DNA of 64,000 bases from Haloechinothrix alba (GTDB lineage Bacteria > Actinomycetota > Actinomycetes > Mycobacteriales > Pseudonocardiaceae), in assembly GCF_900188115.1 (NCBI RefSeq), contig NZ_FZNW01000001.1, positions 62,001-126,000 of the forward strand. Direction: 5' to 3'. Below are positions 54,373 through 63,705 of this stretch, in pieces. The number at the start of each line of letters is the position of its first letter. Position 1 is the first letter of the stretch. The position numbers were made by a program, and so were the translations under genes. Below the pieces are notes generated by a model. It saw only the letters and a program-made list of their open reading frames with translations. It was not told where the DNA came from and did not search any database.

Positions 54373-54378
54373 TAACAT
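54373..54378 (+). promoter_or_regulatory. Leaderless -10 of the Nudix gene
   Basis: TAACAT, 6 nt before the ATG at 54385; no Shine-Dalgarno present. It decides the start at 54385 rather than the downstream in-frame ATG at 54457. Confidence 0.5.
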
Positions 54379-54384
54379 CGCATC

Positions 54385-54885
54385 ATGCCTTCGTCTGCCG
54401 GTCACTCCGGCGCCGCCAGTCCAGGGCGCCGCCCCCGACGTCACCGGCGCCGTCGTATGACCACGGTGAACGAGACTTCGGCCGGTGGCCTCGTGGTGGA
54501 CGGCGCACGCACGCACGCCGTGCTGATCGGCAGACTGGACCGTAACGGCTCGCTGCTGTGGTCACTACCGAAGGGCCACATCGAGGAAGGCGAGTCGCGG
54601 GAACAAACCGCCGTGCGCGAGGTGAAGGAGGAGACCGGTATTTCGGCACGTGTGCTGGATTCGCTCGGTACGATCGACTACTGGTTCGTCGCCGACGGCA
54701 GGCGCGTGCACAAGACGGTGCACCACTTCCTCCTCGAGGCCACCGGCGGGGAGTTGTCCACAGCCGATACCGAGGTGACCGAGGTCGCCTGGGTACCGTT
54801 TGCCGAACTCGCCGATGTGCTGGCCTACGCCGACGAGCGCAAGCTCGCGGCCAAAGCCCGGGAGGCATTGGTGGGCAGAGACTAG
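54385..54885 (+). CDS. Nudix hydrolase (MutT4-like)
   Basis: 166 residues. An Arg-rich N-terminal tail (about 1-24), then the Nudix fold with box [23 protein letters not shown] (matches GX5EX7REUXEEXGU). [20 protein letters not shown] is shared with mycobacterial MutT4 (Rv3908), which has the same neighbours and a basic N-terminus. Likely a sanitising nucleoside-phosphate hydrolase. Confidence 0.9.
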   Translation: MPSSAGHSGAASPGRRPRRHRRRRMTTVNETSAGGLVVDGARTHAVLIGRLDRNGSLLWSLPKGHIEEGESREQTAVREVKEETGISARVLDSLGTIDYWFVADGRRVHKTVHHFLLEATGGELSTADTEVTEVAWVPFAELADVLAYADERKLAAKAREALVGRD

Positions 54886-55009
54886 AGGTACCCGCCCGGA
54901 GGGCTACGCACGCCTCGGCGCGCGCGGCCGTCTGGGGGCGGCTCGCGACCGGCGAGAAACAGGTGACAGGCCACGTCCGGTGACCTGACTGAGGTGAACA
55001 GCCCGATTG

Positions 55010-57247
55010 ATGAACAAGCCCGCAGGCAACGAGGTCTACCCCGTGCGTTCAACCGGCAGGCACCGTGCGGCAGCGCTACTGCTGGCGGCAGGTTTCCTGC
55101 TCGCCCAGGCCCTGCTCGGACAGGCAGCCTCCACGGCTCAGCCACTGCACGTCGAGCAGGAACGCCTTGCGCTGGACGTCGAGCACGTCGCTCCTCGTGT
55201 CGTCACAGCCGGCAGCGAGACGCTGACGGTCACCGCCACGTTGACCAATATCGGGGACCGGACGATCAACGACCTGCGGGTGCGCGTCCAGCTGGGAGTC
55301 CAGCAGCGCGGGGTCGAGGACGTGCGCACGGCGATCACGGGCGCGGCCCGTACCGACGCGCAGGCCAGCCCGTTCGAAGAGGTCGTCGGACTGCTCGAAC
55401 CGGGGGAGAGCACACCGGTGACGGTGTCCGTGCCGATCGGCTCGCAGGGCACGGCCGAGCCGGACGCGCTCGAGCTGGTCGAGGAGGGTCTGTACCCGCT
55501 GCTGGTCAACGTCAACGGGCAACCGGAGTACGGCGGGCCTGCCCGGCTGGCGGCCTTCAGCATGGTGCTTCCGGTGCTGGACCCCCCTGGCGGCGAGACG
55601 ACCGAACGCGCGGGCCGGGCACGGCCGGTGTCCATGCTGTGGCCGATCGCTGCCCCCTCCTCGGTCGTTGACGAGTCGCTCGACAACGAGCTGGTCCTGG
55701 CCGATGAGGAGCTCGCGGAATCCATGAGCCCCGGAGGGCGATTGCACGACCTGGTCAGTGCCGCTCCCGGCGCCGAGGACGATCCCGGGCTCGCCCGCTC
55801 GGTGTGCTTCGCCATCGACCCAGAACTCGTGGCCGTGGCCGACGCGATGACGGAGGGTTACCGGGTCGGTGACGACGGCGGCTCAGGCAGCACCGTCGCC
55901 GGGGACGGCGCCGAGGATGCCGATCAGTGGCTGCAGCGCCTGCGCGACATGGTCGAGGACCGCTGCGTGCTCCCCATGCCGTACGGCAACTCCGACCCGA
56001 CCGTGCTCGCGGGCCCGCTTCCCGAGCTGGCGCAGGCGGCTGTCGACAACACCGACATGCTCGAGGAGCATCTCGGCACTCCCGTCCAGGCGGAGGCCTT
56101 CTGGCCGCACGGCGCGGTCACCGGGGACACCCTCCGTGCTCTCGACGAAGCAGGCGCCACGACCGTCTTCGCAGGCCAATCGGATGTGAACGCCTCAGGC
56201 GATTTCGACAGCCCCACCGAGCTGAGTGCCTCCGAGGGCGTGGACCCCCGGATGCGCGCCATCCCCACCGACGAGCTGACCGCGCTCGGCTTCACCGAGC
56301 AGGAGCCGGCGAACCAGGGCCCGTTCACGGTCAGGACCGCTCAGGGGCGGCCCGCGACGGCCGCGCAGAACGCCCTGGCCGCGCTGGTGTTCCGCACCCT
56401 CCCCGGAGAGCGCGGCGGCGCCGAGCCGCTCGTACTCGCGCCTCCGCGGACCTGGCAGCCGAGTGCCGCCGAGCTGGGCAGGTTGGGGGACGTGCTCGAC
56501 CTCCTCGTCGAGCGGGGGATGGTCGCCCTCGAACCGATGTCGGACGTGCTCGATGCGGACACGAGCGGGCACGCCCGTCCCGCGGCCGCCACATCCGGCC
56601 TGGCCACCTACCTGCCGGTCGGGCTCGTGCAGGAGATCAACAACCTCGCCTCGGTGATCAACGACCTGGACGCAGCCATGTCCATGGACACCCCGACACA
56701 GGTGGCACCGAGCGAGCTGCTCCGCCCGCTACGCAGCGGCCTGCTCCGCGCCACCTCGGCTCGTGCGCAGGAGGACCCGGCCGAGGCCGAGCGTGCCGTC
56801 GCGAAGGTCTCCTCCGAGCTCGACCGGCTCCGCGACATGGTCCGGGTGGAGAACCCAGGGCGGACGATCTCCATGGCTTCGGAGACCTCGCCGCTGCCGG
56901 TGGTGGTACGCAACGAGCTACCGGTCGAGGTGACTGTGCGTATCGGCCTACACAACACCATCGGGGTACAGCCGGAGCCGGTGTCCGACCTCACCATGCC
57001 CGCGAACACGTCCTACACCCAGCAGATTCCCGCGACGGCGCTGCGGGCCGGACGGTTCAGCGTGGATGTCACCCTGAGCACACCCGGCGGCACGGACCTG
57101 GGTGAACCCGCGCGACTGGAGCTGGCATCCACTCAGTACGGCGCGATCACCGTTATCGTGACTGCATCCGCGGCCGGTGCACTGCTACTGCTGGCCGGGC
57201 ATCGCATCTACCGCAGGGTGCGGTCCGGCGACACCAACAGCGACTGA
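55010..57247 (+). CDS. DUF6049 membrane-anchored exported protein
   Basis: 745 residues. Signal peptide (about 14-44), a long extracellular region with a CARDB-like N-terminal beta domain (ETLTVTATLTNIGDRTINDLRVRVQLG), a central domain resembling polysaccharide-deacetylase/TIM folds, and one C-terminal TM helix (AITVIVTASAAGALLLLAG). Always upstream of murJ in this group (Rv3909 position), so a role in cell-wall assembly is likely. GTG 55043 is an alternative start. Confidence 0.8.
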   Translation: MNKPAGNEVYPVRSTGRHRAAALLLAAGFLLAQALLGQAASTAQPLHVEQERLALDVEHVAPRVVTAGSETLTVTATLTNIGDRTINDLRVRVQLGVQQRGVEDVRTAITGAARTDAQASPFEEVVGLLEPGESTPVTVSVPIGSQGTAEPDALELVEEGLYPLLVNVNGQPEYGGPARLAAFSMVLPVLDPPGGETTERAGRARPVSMLWPIAAPSSVVDESLDNELVLADEELAESMSPGGRLHDLVSAAPGAEDDPGLARSVCFAIDPELVAVADAMTEGYRVGDDGGSGSTVAGDGAEDADQWLQRLRDMVEDRCVLPMPYGNSDPTVLAGPLPELAQAAVDNTDMLEEHLGTPVQAEAFWPHGAVTGDTLRALDEAGATTVFAGQSDVNASGDFDSPTELSASEGVDPRMRAIPTDELTALGFTEQEPANQGPFTVRTAQGRPATAAQNALAALVFRTLPGERGGAEPLVLAPPRTWQPSAAELGRLGDVLDLLVERGMVALEPMSDVLDADTSGHARPAAATSGLATYLPVGLVQEINNLASVINDLDAAMSMDTPTQVAPSELLRPLRSGLLRATSARAQEDPAEAERAVAKVSSELDRLRDMVRVENPGRTISMASETSPLPVVVRNELPVEVTVRIGLHNTIGVQPEPVSDLTMPANTSYTQQIPATALRAGRFSVDVTLSTPGGTDLGEPARLELASTQYGAITVIVTASAAGALLLLAGHRIYRRVRSGDTNSD

Positions 57248-57307
57248 GCCGAGACGCTCCGGCCCGCGCGACGACGTTGCACGGTATTGCAGGGGATTGG
57301 GCACGCG

Positions 57308-59203
57308 TTGAGCAACCAGACGCCGGGGCGAGGTAGAGGGCACCGTGGTGCGGGCCGGCCACGGTCCGAGCGAGGCGGCGGGCCGGCTCCGTACGGACGT
57401 CCCACCCAGGCTCCCCTGTGGCCGACGGCCGACCCGGACTCCCTGCGGCCCTACGACGAGCTCACCCGGATGTTGCCACGGGTCGCCCCACCCGGCCCAC
57501 CGGGTCGGGACGATGCCGCCGCGGGACATCCGTCCCCGGGCGCAGACGACGTACCCGCAGGCGCGCCGGAACACGACGCGGACCGCTGGGCGGCCCCCGA
57601 CCAGGCCGAGTCACCGTCCCTCGCGCGTTCCGCCGGAACGATCGCGATCGCATCGCTGATCAGCAGGATCACCGGGTTCGCATGGAAGGTCATGCTGGTC
57701 TGGGTACTCGGCATCGGCGTGGCCAACGACTCCTTCAACGTCGCGAACACGCTGCCCAACATCGTCTACGAGCTGCTGCTGGGTGGGGTGCTGGCCAGCA
57801 TCGTGGTTCCGCTGCTCGTGCGCTCCCAGGACGACCCGGATGGCGGCCTTGCCTACACGCAGCGGCTGCTCACCGTGGCGCTGACCACGCTCGCCGCCGC
57901 CACGGTGATCGCGGTGGTCGCCGCACCGGCGTTCACCGCCATCTACGTCGACTCCTCCACCGACCGGGCCAACTCCGAGCTGACCACCGCGTTCGCCTAC
58001 CTGCTGCTGCCACAGGTCTTCTTCTACGGTGTCTTCGCCCTGCTGATGGCGATCCTCAACGCGCGGAACATCTTCGGCCCACCCGCGTGGGCACCCGTGG
58101 TCAACAACCTCGTCATCATGACCACCATCGGCGTGTACGCCCTGGTCCCGGGCCAGATCTCGCTGGATCCCGTGAGCATGGGCGACGCCAAGATCCTCAC
58201 CCTCGGTGTCGGAGTCACGATCGGCATCGTCGCCCAGGCCGCTATGCTGCTGCCCCCTCTGCTGCGCAGCGGCTTCCGGTTCCGCTGGCGGTGGGGCATC
58301 GACGAGCGGATGAAGGAGTTCGGCGCGCTCGCCGCCTGGATCGTCGGCTACGTGCTGGTCAGCCAGCTCGGATACATCGTGACCACCCGTGTGCTCACCG
58401 CGGGTGCGCCGGGCGGGATGACGGCGTACTACAACGCCTGGCTGCTGTTCCAGCTGCCGTACGGCGTTCTCGGCGTCTCGCTCCTGACCGCGATCATGCC
58501 GCGGATGAGCCGGGCCGCGGCCGACGGGGACGATCACGGCCTGATCGGGCACCTCTCGTACGCCTCCCGCATCTCAACCGTCACGCTGCTGCCCATCGCA
58601 GCGGTCATGACCGTGGTCGGCTCCTCGGCGGGGATCGCGCTGTACTCGATCGGCCAGGGCGCGGAGGGCGCCGGTGCCGAGCGGCTCGGCCAGGCGCTGG
58701 CGATCTCGGCGTTCGGGCTACTGCCCTACGCGCTGGTGATGCTGCAGCTTCGGGTGTTCTACGCGCTCAAGGACGCACGCACGCCCACGCTGATCATGCT
58801 GGTGATGACGGCCGTGAAGGTCCCGCTGCTGTACCTGTGCCCCATCCTGCTGGCACCGCACCAGATCGTGCTCGGGGCGATGCTGGTCAACTCGCTGACC
58901 TTCGTCGTCGGGGCGTTCCTCGGCCAGGTGTGGCTGTGGGCCAGGCTGGGCAACCTGCGCAGCAAACGGGTACTCGGAGTGATCATCTTTACGGTGGCGG
59001 CCTGCGCTCTCGGGGTCGCCACAGCGGTGGGGGCAGGCATGCTCGTGCCGGGCACGTTGCCGGAGATCGTCGAGGCATGGATCACGCTGCTCGTCCAGGC
59101 GACAGTCGGGCTCGGGGTGTCCTTCGGCGCGCTGGCCGCTCTCGGCCTCGAGGAGCTCAAGCCGGTCACGTCCCGAGTCAGCAGGCTCGTCCGGCGCAGT
59201 TGA
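57308..59203 (+). CDS. murJ: Lipid II flippase MurJ
   Basis: 631 residues. A cytoplasmic Pro/Arg-rich N-terminus of about 95 residues, then 14 TM helices of the MviN/MOP fold, beginning SLARSAGTIAIASLISRITGFAWKVMLV and including NDSFNVANTLPNIVYELLLGGVLASIVVPLLV. Translocates lipid II across the membrane. Unlike M. tuberculosis Rv3910, the pseudokinase is not fused but encoded by the next gene. The start is uncertain (TTG 57308 or TTG 57287). Confidence 0.93.
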   Translation: MSNQTPGRGRGHRGAGRPRSERGGGPAPYGRPTQAPLWPTADPDSLRPYDELTRMLPRVAPPGPPGRDDAAAGHPSPGADDVPAGAPEHDADRWAAPDQAESPSLARSAGTIAIASLISRITGFAWKVMLVWVLGIGVANDSFNVANTLPNIVYELLLGGVLASIVVPLLVRSQDDPDGGLAYTQRLLTVALTTLAAATVIAVVAAPAFTAIYVDSSTDRANSELTTAFAYLLLPQVFFYGVFALLMAILNARNIFGPPAWAPVVNNLVIMTTIGVYALVPGQISLDPVSMGDAKILTLGVGVTIGIVAQAAMLLPPLLRSGFRFRWRWGIDERMKEFGALAAWIVGYVLVSQLGYIVTTRVLTAGAPGGMTAYYNAWLLFQLPYGVLGVSLLTAIMPRMSRAAADGDDHGLIGHLSYASRISTVTLLPIAAVMTVVGSSAGIALYSIGQGAEGAGAERLGQALAISAFGLLPYALVMLQLRVFYALKDARTPTLIMLVMTAVKVPLLYLCPILLAPHQIVLGAMLVNSLTFVVGAFLGQVWLWARLGNLRSKRVLGVIIFTVAACALGVATAVGAGMLVPGTLPEIVEAWITLLVQATVGLGVSFGALAALGLEELKPVTSRVSRLVRRS

Positions 59204-59311
59204 CCGCCACACGGAACGTGACCTCGAACTCGGGTATCGCGTTTGAGCCGGAACTCACGGTATGACTGACGTACGCTCGGAAGGGGACACGTTGGAGGTC
59301 GCGAGATTGCG

Positions 59312-60922
59312 GTGAACGACTGGCGAAGCGAGCACGGTGGCGTGCCGAGATCAAGTATCAGGGCGAGCCGGGGCGCCCTCGCCCCGGGCGGTGTCGTCGG
59401 TGACGGTCGTTATCGCCTGCTTGCCCAACTGGGTGTGGACGAGCGCGCGGGTGCGCACCTGTGGAGGGCTCGGGACGGCCAGCTCCGCAGGGACGTCGCA
59501 CTCACCGTTCTCGTCGGTGACCCGGCCGATGTAACGGCCGCGCGCGGGGCACAACGCACCCTCGAACGCGCCGCGCACGCCTCGCAGTTCGGTCACAGGA
59601 ACGTGGCACGAGTCCTCGACGTGCTCAGCATCGGCGACGGGATCGCCTCCACCGAAGGGCTGCTCGGGATCGTGGTCGCCGAGTGGACCAAGGGAACCGA
59701 TCTTGTCGATATGATCGGCGACGGTCCGGTCGCGCCCGCCACGGCCTGCCGCATGCTCGAACCGCTCGCCGAGGCCGTGGACCGCGCACACAACCAGGGA
59801 CTCGTTCTGGGGATAGACCACCCGCAGCGAGTCAGGCGGTCGCCGGACGGCACCGTCCGGCTGGTGTTCCCCGGGCCGCTGCCGAACGGGACGCTGCGCG
59901 ACGACGTCAAGGCACTCGGCGCCTACCTCTACCTGCTGCTGACCGGGTACTGGCCGCTCGAGCAGGGTCCCGCAGCCATACCGGCCGCGCCGACCGGCAA
60001 GGATGGCGCGCTACGGCACCCGCAGAACCTCCGGCCGGAGGTTCCGAAGGAGCTGTCCGCGCTCGCGGCCCGCACCATCGAGGACAGCGGGGGTGGGGGC
60101 GTGCGCACCAGCGCGGCCTTCCTGCGTGTGCTCAGCCAGATCGCGCAGGACGAGGAGCACAAGGCATACCTGCGACGGACAGGTGCCGAGACGGAGCAGC
60201 CCGGCTACACCGAAGCCGACGGCACCGTCTGGACCACCCGCCGCCCCGTGACCGACGCGGGCCAGCGTAAGAAGCTGGCATTCGGCGCGACCGTGCTCGT
60301 GGTAGCCGCGGTCGGGATCATCGCGTGGATCGGGCTGTCGTTGATCAGCTTCTTCAGCGACGAGGACGCCGCCATCGGCCCCGACTTCAACGTGGCCGAG
60401 ACAACGCAGCAGGACGACGAGGACTCCGACGAGCAGGGAGAGGGCAACGCGGGCAGTGGTCAGGAAGGGCCCGAGCCCTCGCTCGCGGAGGTCGAGCCCG
60501 GTCACGTCCAGGGATACAACCCGAAGGGGACGGGGGACCACCCGGACCGCGCACCGAACGCCATCGACGGCAACCCGGACACGTCCTGGGTGACGTCGCA
60601 GTACAAGCAGCAGCTGCCCGCGTTGAAACCGGGAACGGGTCTGTCACTGACCTTCGAGGAACCGATCGAGCTGCACAAGGTCGACGTGCTCAGCGAGAGC
60701 ACCGGCACGGAGATCGAGATCCGCACCGCACAGCACCCGAACTCGTACCTGGACAGCACGGAGATTCTCGGGTCGGGACAGGTCACCGAACGCGAGACGG
60801 GTATCGAGCTCGACGAGCCCACCACCGTGACCTACGTGATGATCTGGATCACCGAACTCGGCGGTCCCGACGGCGCGTTCGAGTCCGAGATCAACGAGCT
60901 CACCTTCTACACCTCCGAGTAG
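59312..60922 (+). CDS. Membrane pseudokinase with extracellular discoidin-like domain
   Basis: 536 residues. Kinase-like fold (about 30-290: GDGRYRLLAQLGVDERAGAHLWRARDG) lacking catalytic residues: VALTVL replaces the VAIK Lys, GLVLGIDHPQ replaces HRD, and no DFG is present. Then one TM helix (about 327-350), an acidic linker, and a discoidin-like domain (APNAIDGNPDTSWVTSQY). Corresponds to the C-terminal part of mycobacterial MviN, where the pseudokinase recruits FhaA after PknB phosphorylation. GTG start. Confidence 0.85.
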   Translation: MNDWRSEHGGVPRSSIRASRGALAPGGVVGDGRYRLLAQLGVDERAGAHLWRARDGQLRRDVALTVLVGDPADVTAARGAQRTLERAAHASQFGHRNVARVLDVLSIGDGIASTEGLLGIVVAEWTKGTDLVDMIGDGPVAPATACRMLEPLAEAVDRAHNQGLVLGIDHPQRVRRSPDGTVRLVFPGPLPNGTLRDDVKALGAYLYLLLTGYWPLEQGPAAIPAAPTGKDGALRHPQNLRPEVPKELSALAARTIEDSGGGGVRTSAAFLRVLSQIAQDEEHKAYLRRTGAETEQPGYTEADGTVWTTRRPVTDAGQRKKLAFGATVLVVAAVGIIAWIGLSLISFFSDEDAAIGPDFNVAETTQQDDEDSDEQGEGNAGSGQEGPEPSLAEVEPGHVQGYNPKGTGDHPDRAPNAIDGNPDTSWVTSQYKQQLPALKPGTGLSLTFEEPIELHKVDVLSESTGTEIEIRTAQHPNSYLDSTEILGSGQVTERETGIELDEPTTVTYVMIWITELGGPDGAFESEINELTFYTSE

Positions 60923-60979
60923 GCGGCGAACCGCTGACGCGGCCATGCCGGCTGGCATGACGCTAGTAGGCTCCGTCGG

Positions 60980-61639
60980 GTGACCGCCGCAGCAACTGAC
61001 GCAGATCTGATCGCTGCCCACGCACGGGGAGACCCGAACGCATTCAGCGAGATCGTCCTCAGGCACCGGGACCGGATGTGGGCGGTCGCGCTGCGCACGA
61101 TGCGCAACCACGAGGACGCCGCGGACGCGCTGCAGGAGGCCTTCGTCTCCGCGTACAGGGCAGCGGCGAACTTCCGCGCGGAGTCGCAGGTCAGCACCTG
61201 GCTGCACCGGATCGTGGTGAACGCGTGCCTGGATCGCATCCGCAAGCAGCAGGCGCGCCCGACCGTGCCGCTTCCCGAGACCGACGAGTACCGCGAGCCC
61301 GCCGCTCCCGGCGACTCCATGGCGCAGCGCGAGACAAACCTGATCATCGCCGACGCGCTCCGCGAGCTCCCCGAGGATCAACGCGTGCCGATCGTGCTCG
61401 TGGATGTCGAGGGCTACTCGGTCGCCGAGACAGCCGAGATGCTCGGCATCGCCGGTGGCACGGTGAAGAGCCGCTGTGCGCGGGGACGGGCGAAGCTGGC
61501 ACAGCTTCTCGGGCATCTACGGAACCCGGATGCGAATGCAAACGTCCCAGCTTCAGGCGGCACGGCGGATGCCGCACGACCTTCGCACCCGAGCGAGCAG
61601 GTGCACCCGACGCCGCCACGCCGAACGGAGGGACGATGA
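60980..61639 (+). CDS. sigM: ECF sigma factor SigM
   Basis: 219 residues. Region 2 (RHRDRMWAVALRTMRNHEDAADALQEAFVSAYRAAANF) and region 4 (LPEDQRVPIVLVDVEGYSVAETAEMLGIAGGTVKSRCARGRAKL). Identity as SigM rests on position between murJ/pseudokinase and trxB, as in M. tuberculosis. The stop overlaps the next start (ATGA). GTG 60980 follows TAGGCT by 7 nt. Confidence 0.92.
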   Translation: MTAAATDADLIAAHARGDPNAFSEIVLRHRDRMWAVALRTMRNHEDAADALQEAFVSAYRAAANFRAESQVSTWLHRIVVNACLDRIRKQQARPTVPLPETDEYREPAAPGDSMAQRETNLIIADALRELPEDQRVPIVLVDVEGYSVAETAEMLGIAGGTVKSRCARGRAKLAQLLGHLRNPDANANVPASGGTADAARPSHPSEQVHPTPPRRTEGR

Positions 61640-62388
61640 CTGACACGCGGAGGGGGGCGGACAGTGCGTCGGGAAGGCCGTGGTCTGTCGACCTGCTCGC
61701 CGACCTGCATGCCGGCGTACTCGGCGAGGGCGACGCCGCCAGGCTGTGGGAGCGGGTACGTCACGACAGCGAGGCGATGGACATCCTCCGGTCGCTGGAT
61801 GCCACCACGGAGGACCTCGCGCATTTCGGAGCGCAGCGGCCGGAGCCGGTACCACCCGAGGTCGCCGCACGCATCGACGCGGCGCTCGCGCACGAGAGAA
61901 CGGTGACGCCCCCGGCTCACGTCGCGGACCTGTCCGCTGCCCGCGCCAAGCGAAACAAGCTGCTCGGCTGGGCAGGCGGACTGGCCACGACAGCGGCTGC
62001 GGCGATCGCCGCGCTGGCCATCCTCATGCCAGAGGAGACCACGCCCGGCACCCCCGTCGCCTCCGAGGTCGGGCAGGGCACGGACCTTCCCCCGGTCACG
62101 CTGCACGCGCAGCGGCCGGAGCTCACACTGGACAACACCTTCGGCATGTGGGACTACGGGCCGCTGGAGGATCGTGGCACGCTCGACGCGTGCCTCAAGG
62201 AGAGCGGCATCGACCCCGATGTCCGACCGGCAGGCGTACGGCAAGGCACCGTCGACGGCGAGCAGGCCGTTCTCGTGGTCCTGACCACAGGCAACGTCGC
62301 GGAGTACCGGCTGCTGGCGCTCGCGCCGACGTGCGGCCAGGACGGCGGAGGGCTGCTCTACGACGAGGTGATCGGCGGCACCGGCTGA
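61636..62388 (+). CDS. Anti-sigma-M factor (RsmA-like)
   Basis: 250 residues. A cytoplasmic N-terminal sigma-binding region (about 1-105: WSVDLLADLHAGVLGEGDAARLWERVRHD), one TM helix (about 114-132), and an extracytoplasmic domain with two Cys (DACLKE, PTCGQ). No HxxxCxxC zinc motif. Coupled to sigM by ATGA. Would hold SigM at the membrane until an envelope signal acts. Confidence 0.87.
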   Translation: MTDTRRGADSASGRPWSVDLLADLHAGVLGEGDAARLWERVRHDSEAMDILRSLDATTEDLAHFGAQRPEPVPPEVAARIDAALAHERTVTPPAHVADLSAARAKRNKLLGWAGGLATTAAAAIAALAILMPEETTPGTPVASEVGQGTDLPPVTLHAQRPELTLDNTFGMWDYGPLEDRGTLDACLKESGIDPDVRPAGVRQGTVDGEQAVLVVLTTGNVAEYRLLALAPTCGQDGGGLLYDEVIGGTG

Positions 62389-62427
62389 GCCGGTACGGTC
62401 GCGGCAGCCGGGCATGACGCACGCCAC

Positions 62428-62454
62428 GGAACAACTCGCGTGCGTGTTCGTGTT
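62428..62454 (+). promoter_or_regulatory. SigR/SigH-type promoter of trxBA
   Basis: GGAAC (62428-62432), 19 nt, GTT (62452-62454). This fits the SigR/SigH consensus GGAA(C/T)-N18-20-GTT used for thioredoxin operons in Streptomyces and Mycobacterium. It lies about 150 nt before trxB. Confidence 0.5.
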
Positions 62455-62605
62455 GACGACAGTAGCGGCGATGGCAGAGTGATTCTCGGGCCACACCCGG
62501 TCGGGCCGCGGTCCGACGCGGTGCTCTGTGACACTGGAGTGCCTGGCCGTCGAGAACGAGACAGTCATTGCCCATACGCGAGGGGAACGTTAGCGGAGGT
62601 ACCGG

Positions 62606-63637
62606 GTGTCAGCGGAAGGCATACGTAACCTGATCATCGTGGGCTCCGGGCCCGCAGGCTATACCGCGGCCGTGTACGCGGCCCGTGCGGACCTGCAGCC
62701 ACTGGTGTTCGAGGGTGCGCAGTTCGGCGGCGCGCTCATGACCACGACCGAGGTGGAGAACTACCCCGGTTTCCGGGACGGTATCCAGGGCCCCGAGCTG
62801 ATGGACGAGATGCGCAAGCAGGCCGAACGTTTCGGCGCCGAGCTGCGCGCGGAGGACGTGGAGGAAGCCGACCTCACCGGCGATATCAAGTACGTCACGG
62901 CCAACGGCACGCGCTACGCGGCACACGCGGTGGTACTGGCCATGGGCGCCGCCCCGCGCTACCTCAACGTTCCCGGCGAGCAGGAGTTGCTGGGCAGGGG
63001 AGTTTCCTCCTGCGCGACCTGCGACGGCTTCTTCTTCCGCGACCACGACATCGCCATCGTCGGCGGCGGTGACTCCGCGATGGAGGAAGCCACCTTCCTG
63101 ACCAAGTTCGCGCGCAGTGTCACGATCATCCACCGCCGCGAGGAGTTCCGCGCCTCCAAGATCATGCTCGACCGCGCCAAGGCGAACGAGAAGATCCACT
63201 GGAAGCTCAACTCGCAGGTCACCGAGGTGAAGGGCGAGGGGACCGTAAGTGGGCTCACGCTCACCGACACCGTGACCGGCGAGCGGTCCGAGCTCGCCGT
63301 GACCGGGTTCTTCGTCGCCATCGGCCACGACCCGCACAGCGCGCTGGTCCGTGGCCAGGTGGACACCGACGAGGACGGCTACGTACTCGTCAAGGGGCGC
63401 AGCTCCTACACCAATCTCGATGGGGTGTTCGCGTGCGGGGACCTCGTCGACAGCACCTACCGGCAGGCCGTCACCGCTGCCGGTACCGGTTGCACGGCCG
63501 CCATCGACGCGGAACGGTGGCTCGCCACCCGCGGCGAGTCCGAGGCCGCGCACCAGGCCGCTGATCTGGTCGGCGGCGGTTACGGCGCACCAGTCACGGC
63601 TGGCGCCGGTAGCACCAACCAGGGGTCGGGCGCGTGA
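62606..63637 (+). CDS. trxB: Thioredoxin reductase
   Basis: 343 residues. FAD motif GSGPAG (13-18), redox-active Cys136-Ala-Thr-Cys139, NADPH motif [10 protein letters not shown], and FACGDLVD near the C-terminus. Reduces thioredoxin with NADPH. GTG 62606 with GCGGAGG upstream. A 30-residue Gly/Ala-rich C-terminal extension follows the fold. Operon with trxA, 68 nt downstream. Confidence 0.96.
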   Translation: MSAEGIRNLIIVGSGPAGYTAAVYAARADLQPLVFEGAQFGGALMTTTEVENYPGFRDGIQGPELMDEMRKQAERFGAELRAEDVEEADLTGDIKYVTANGTRYAAHAVVLAMGAAPRYLNVPGEQELLGRGVSSCATCDGFFFRDHDIAIVGGGDSAMEEATFLTKFARSVTIIHRREEFRASKIMLDRAKANEKIHWKLNSQVTEVKGEGTVSGLTLTDTVTGERSELAVTGFFVAIGHDPHSALVRGQVDTDEDGYVLVKGRSSYTNLDGVFACGDLVDSTYRQAVTAAGTGCTAAIDAERWLATRGESEAAHQAADLVGGGYGAPVTAGAGSTNQGSGA

Positions 63638-63705
63638 AGTACGACCAGTCCACCGTACCTACCTGGTGACAGACCCGACCTTCGAACACGATGCAGGGAG
63701 ACAAG

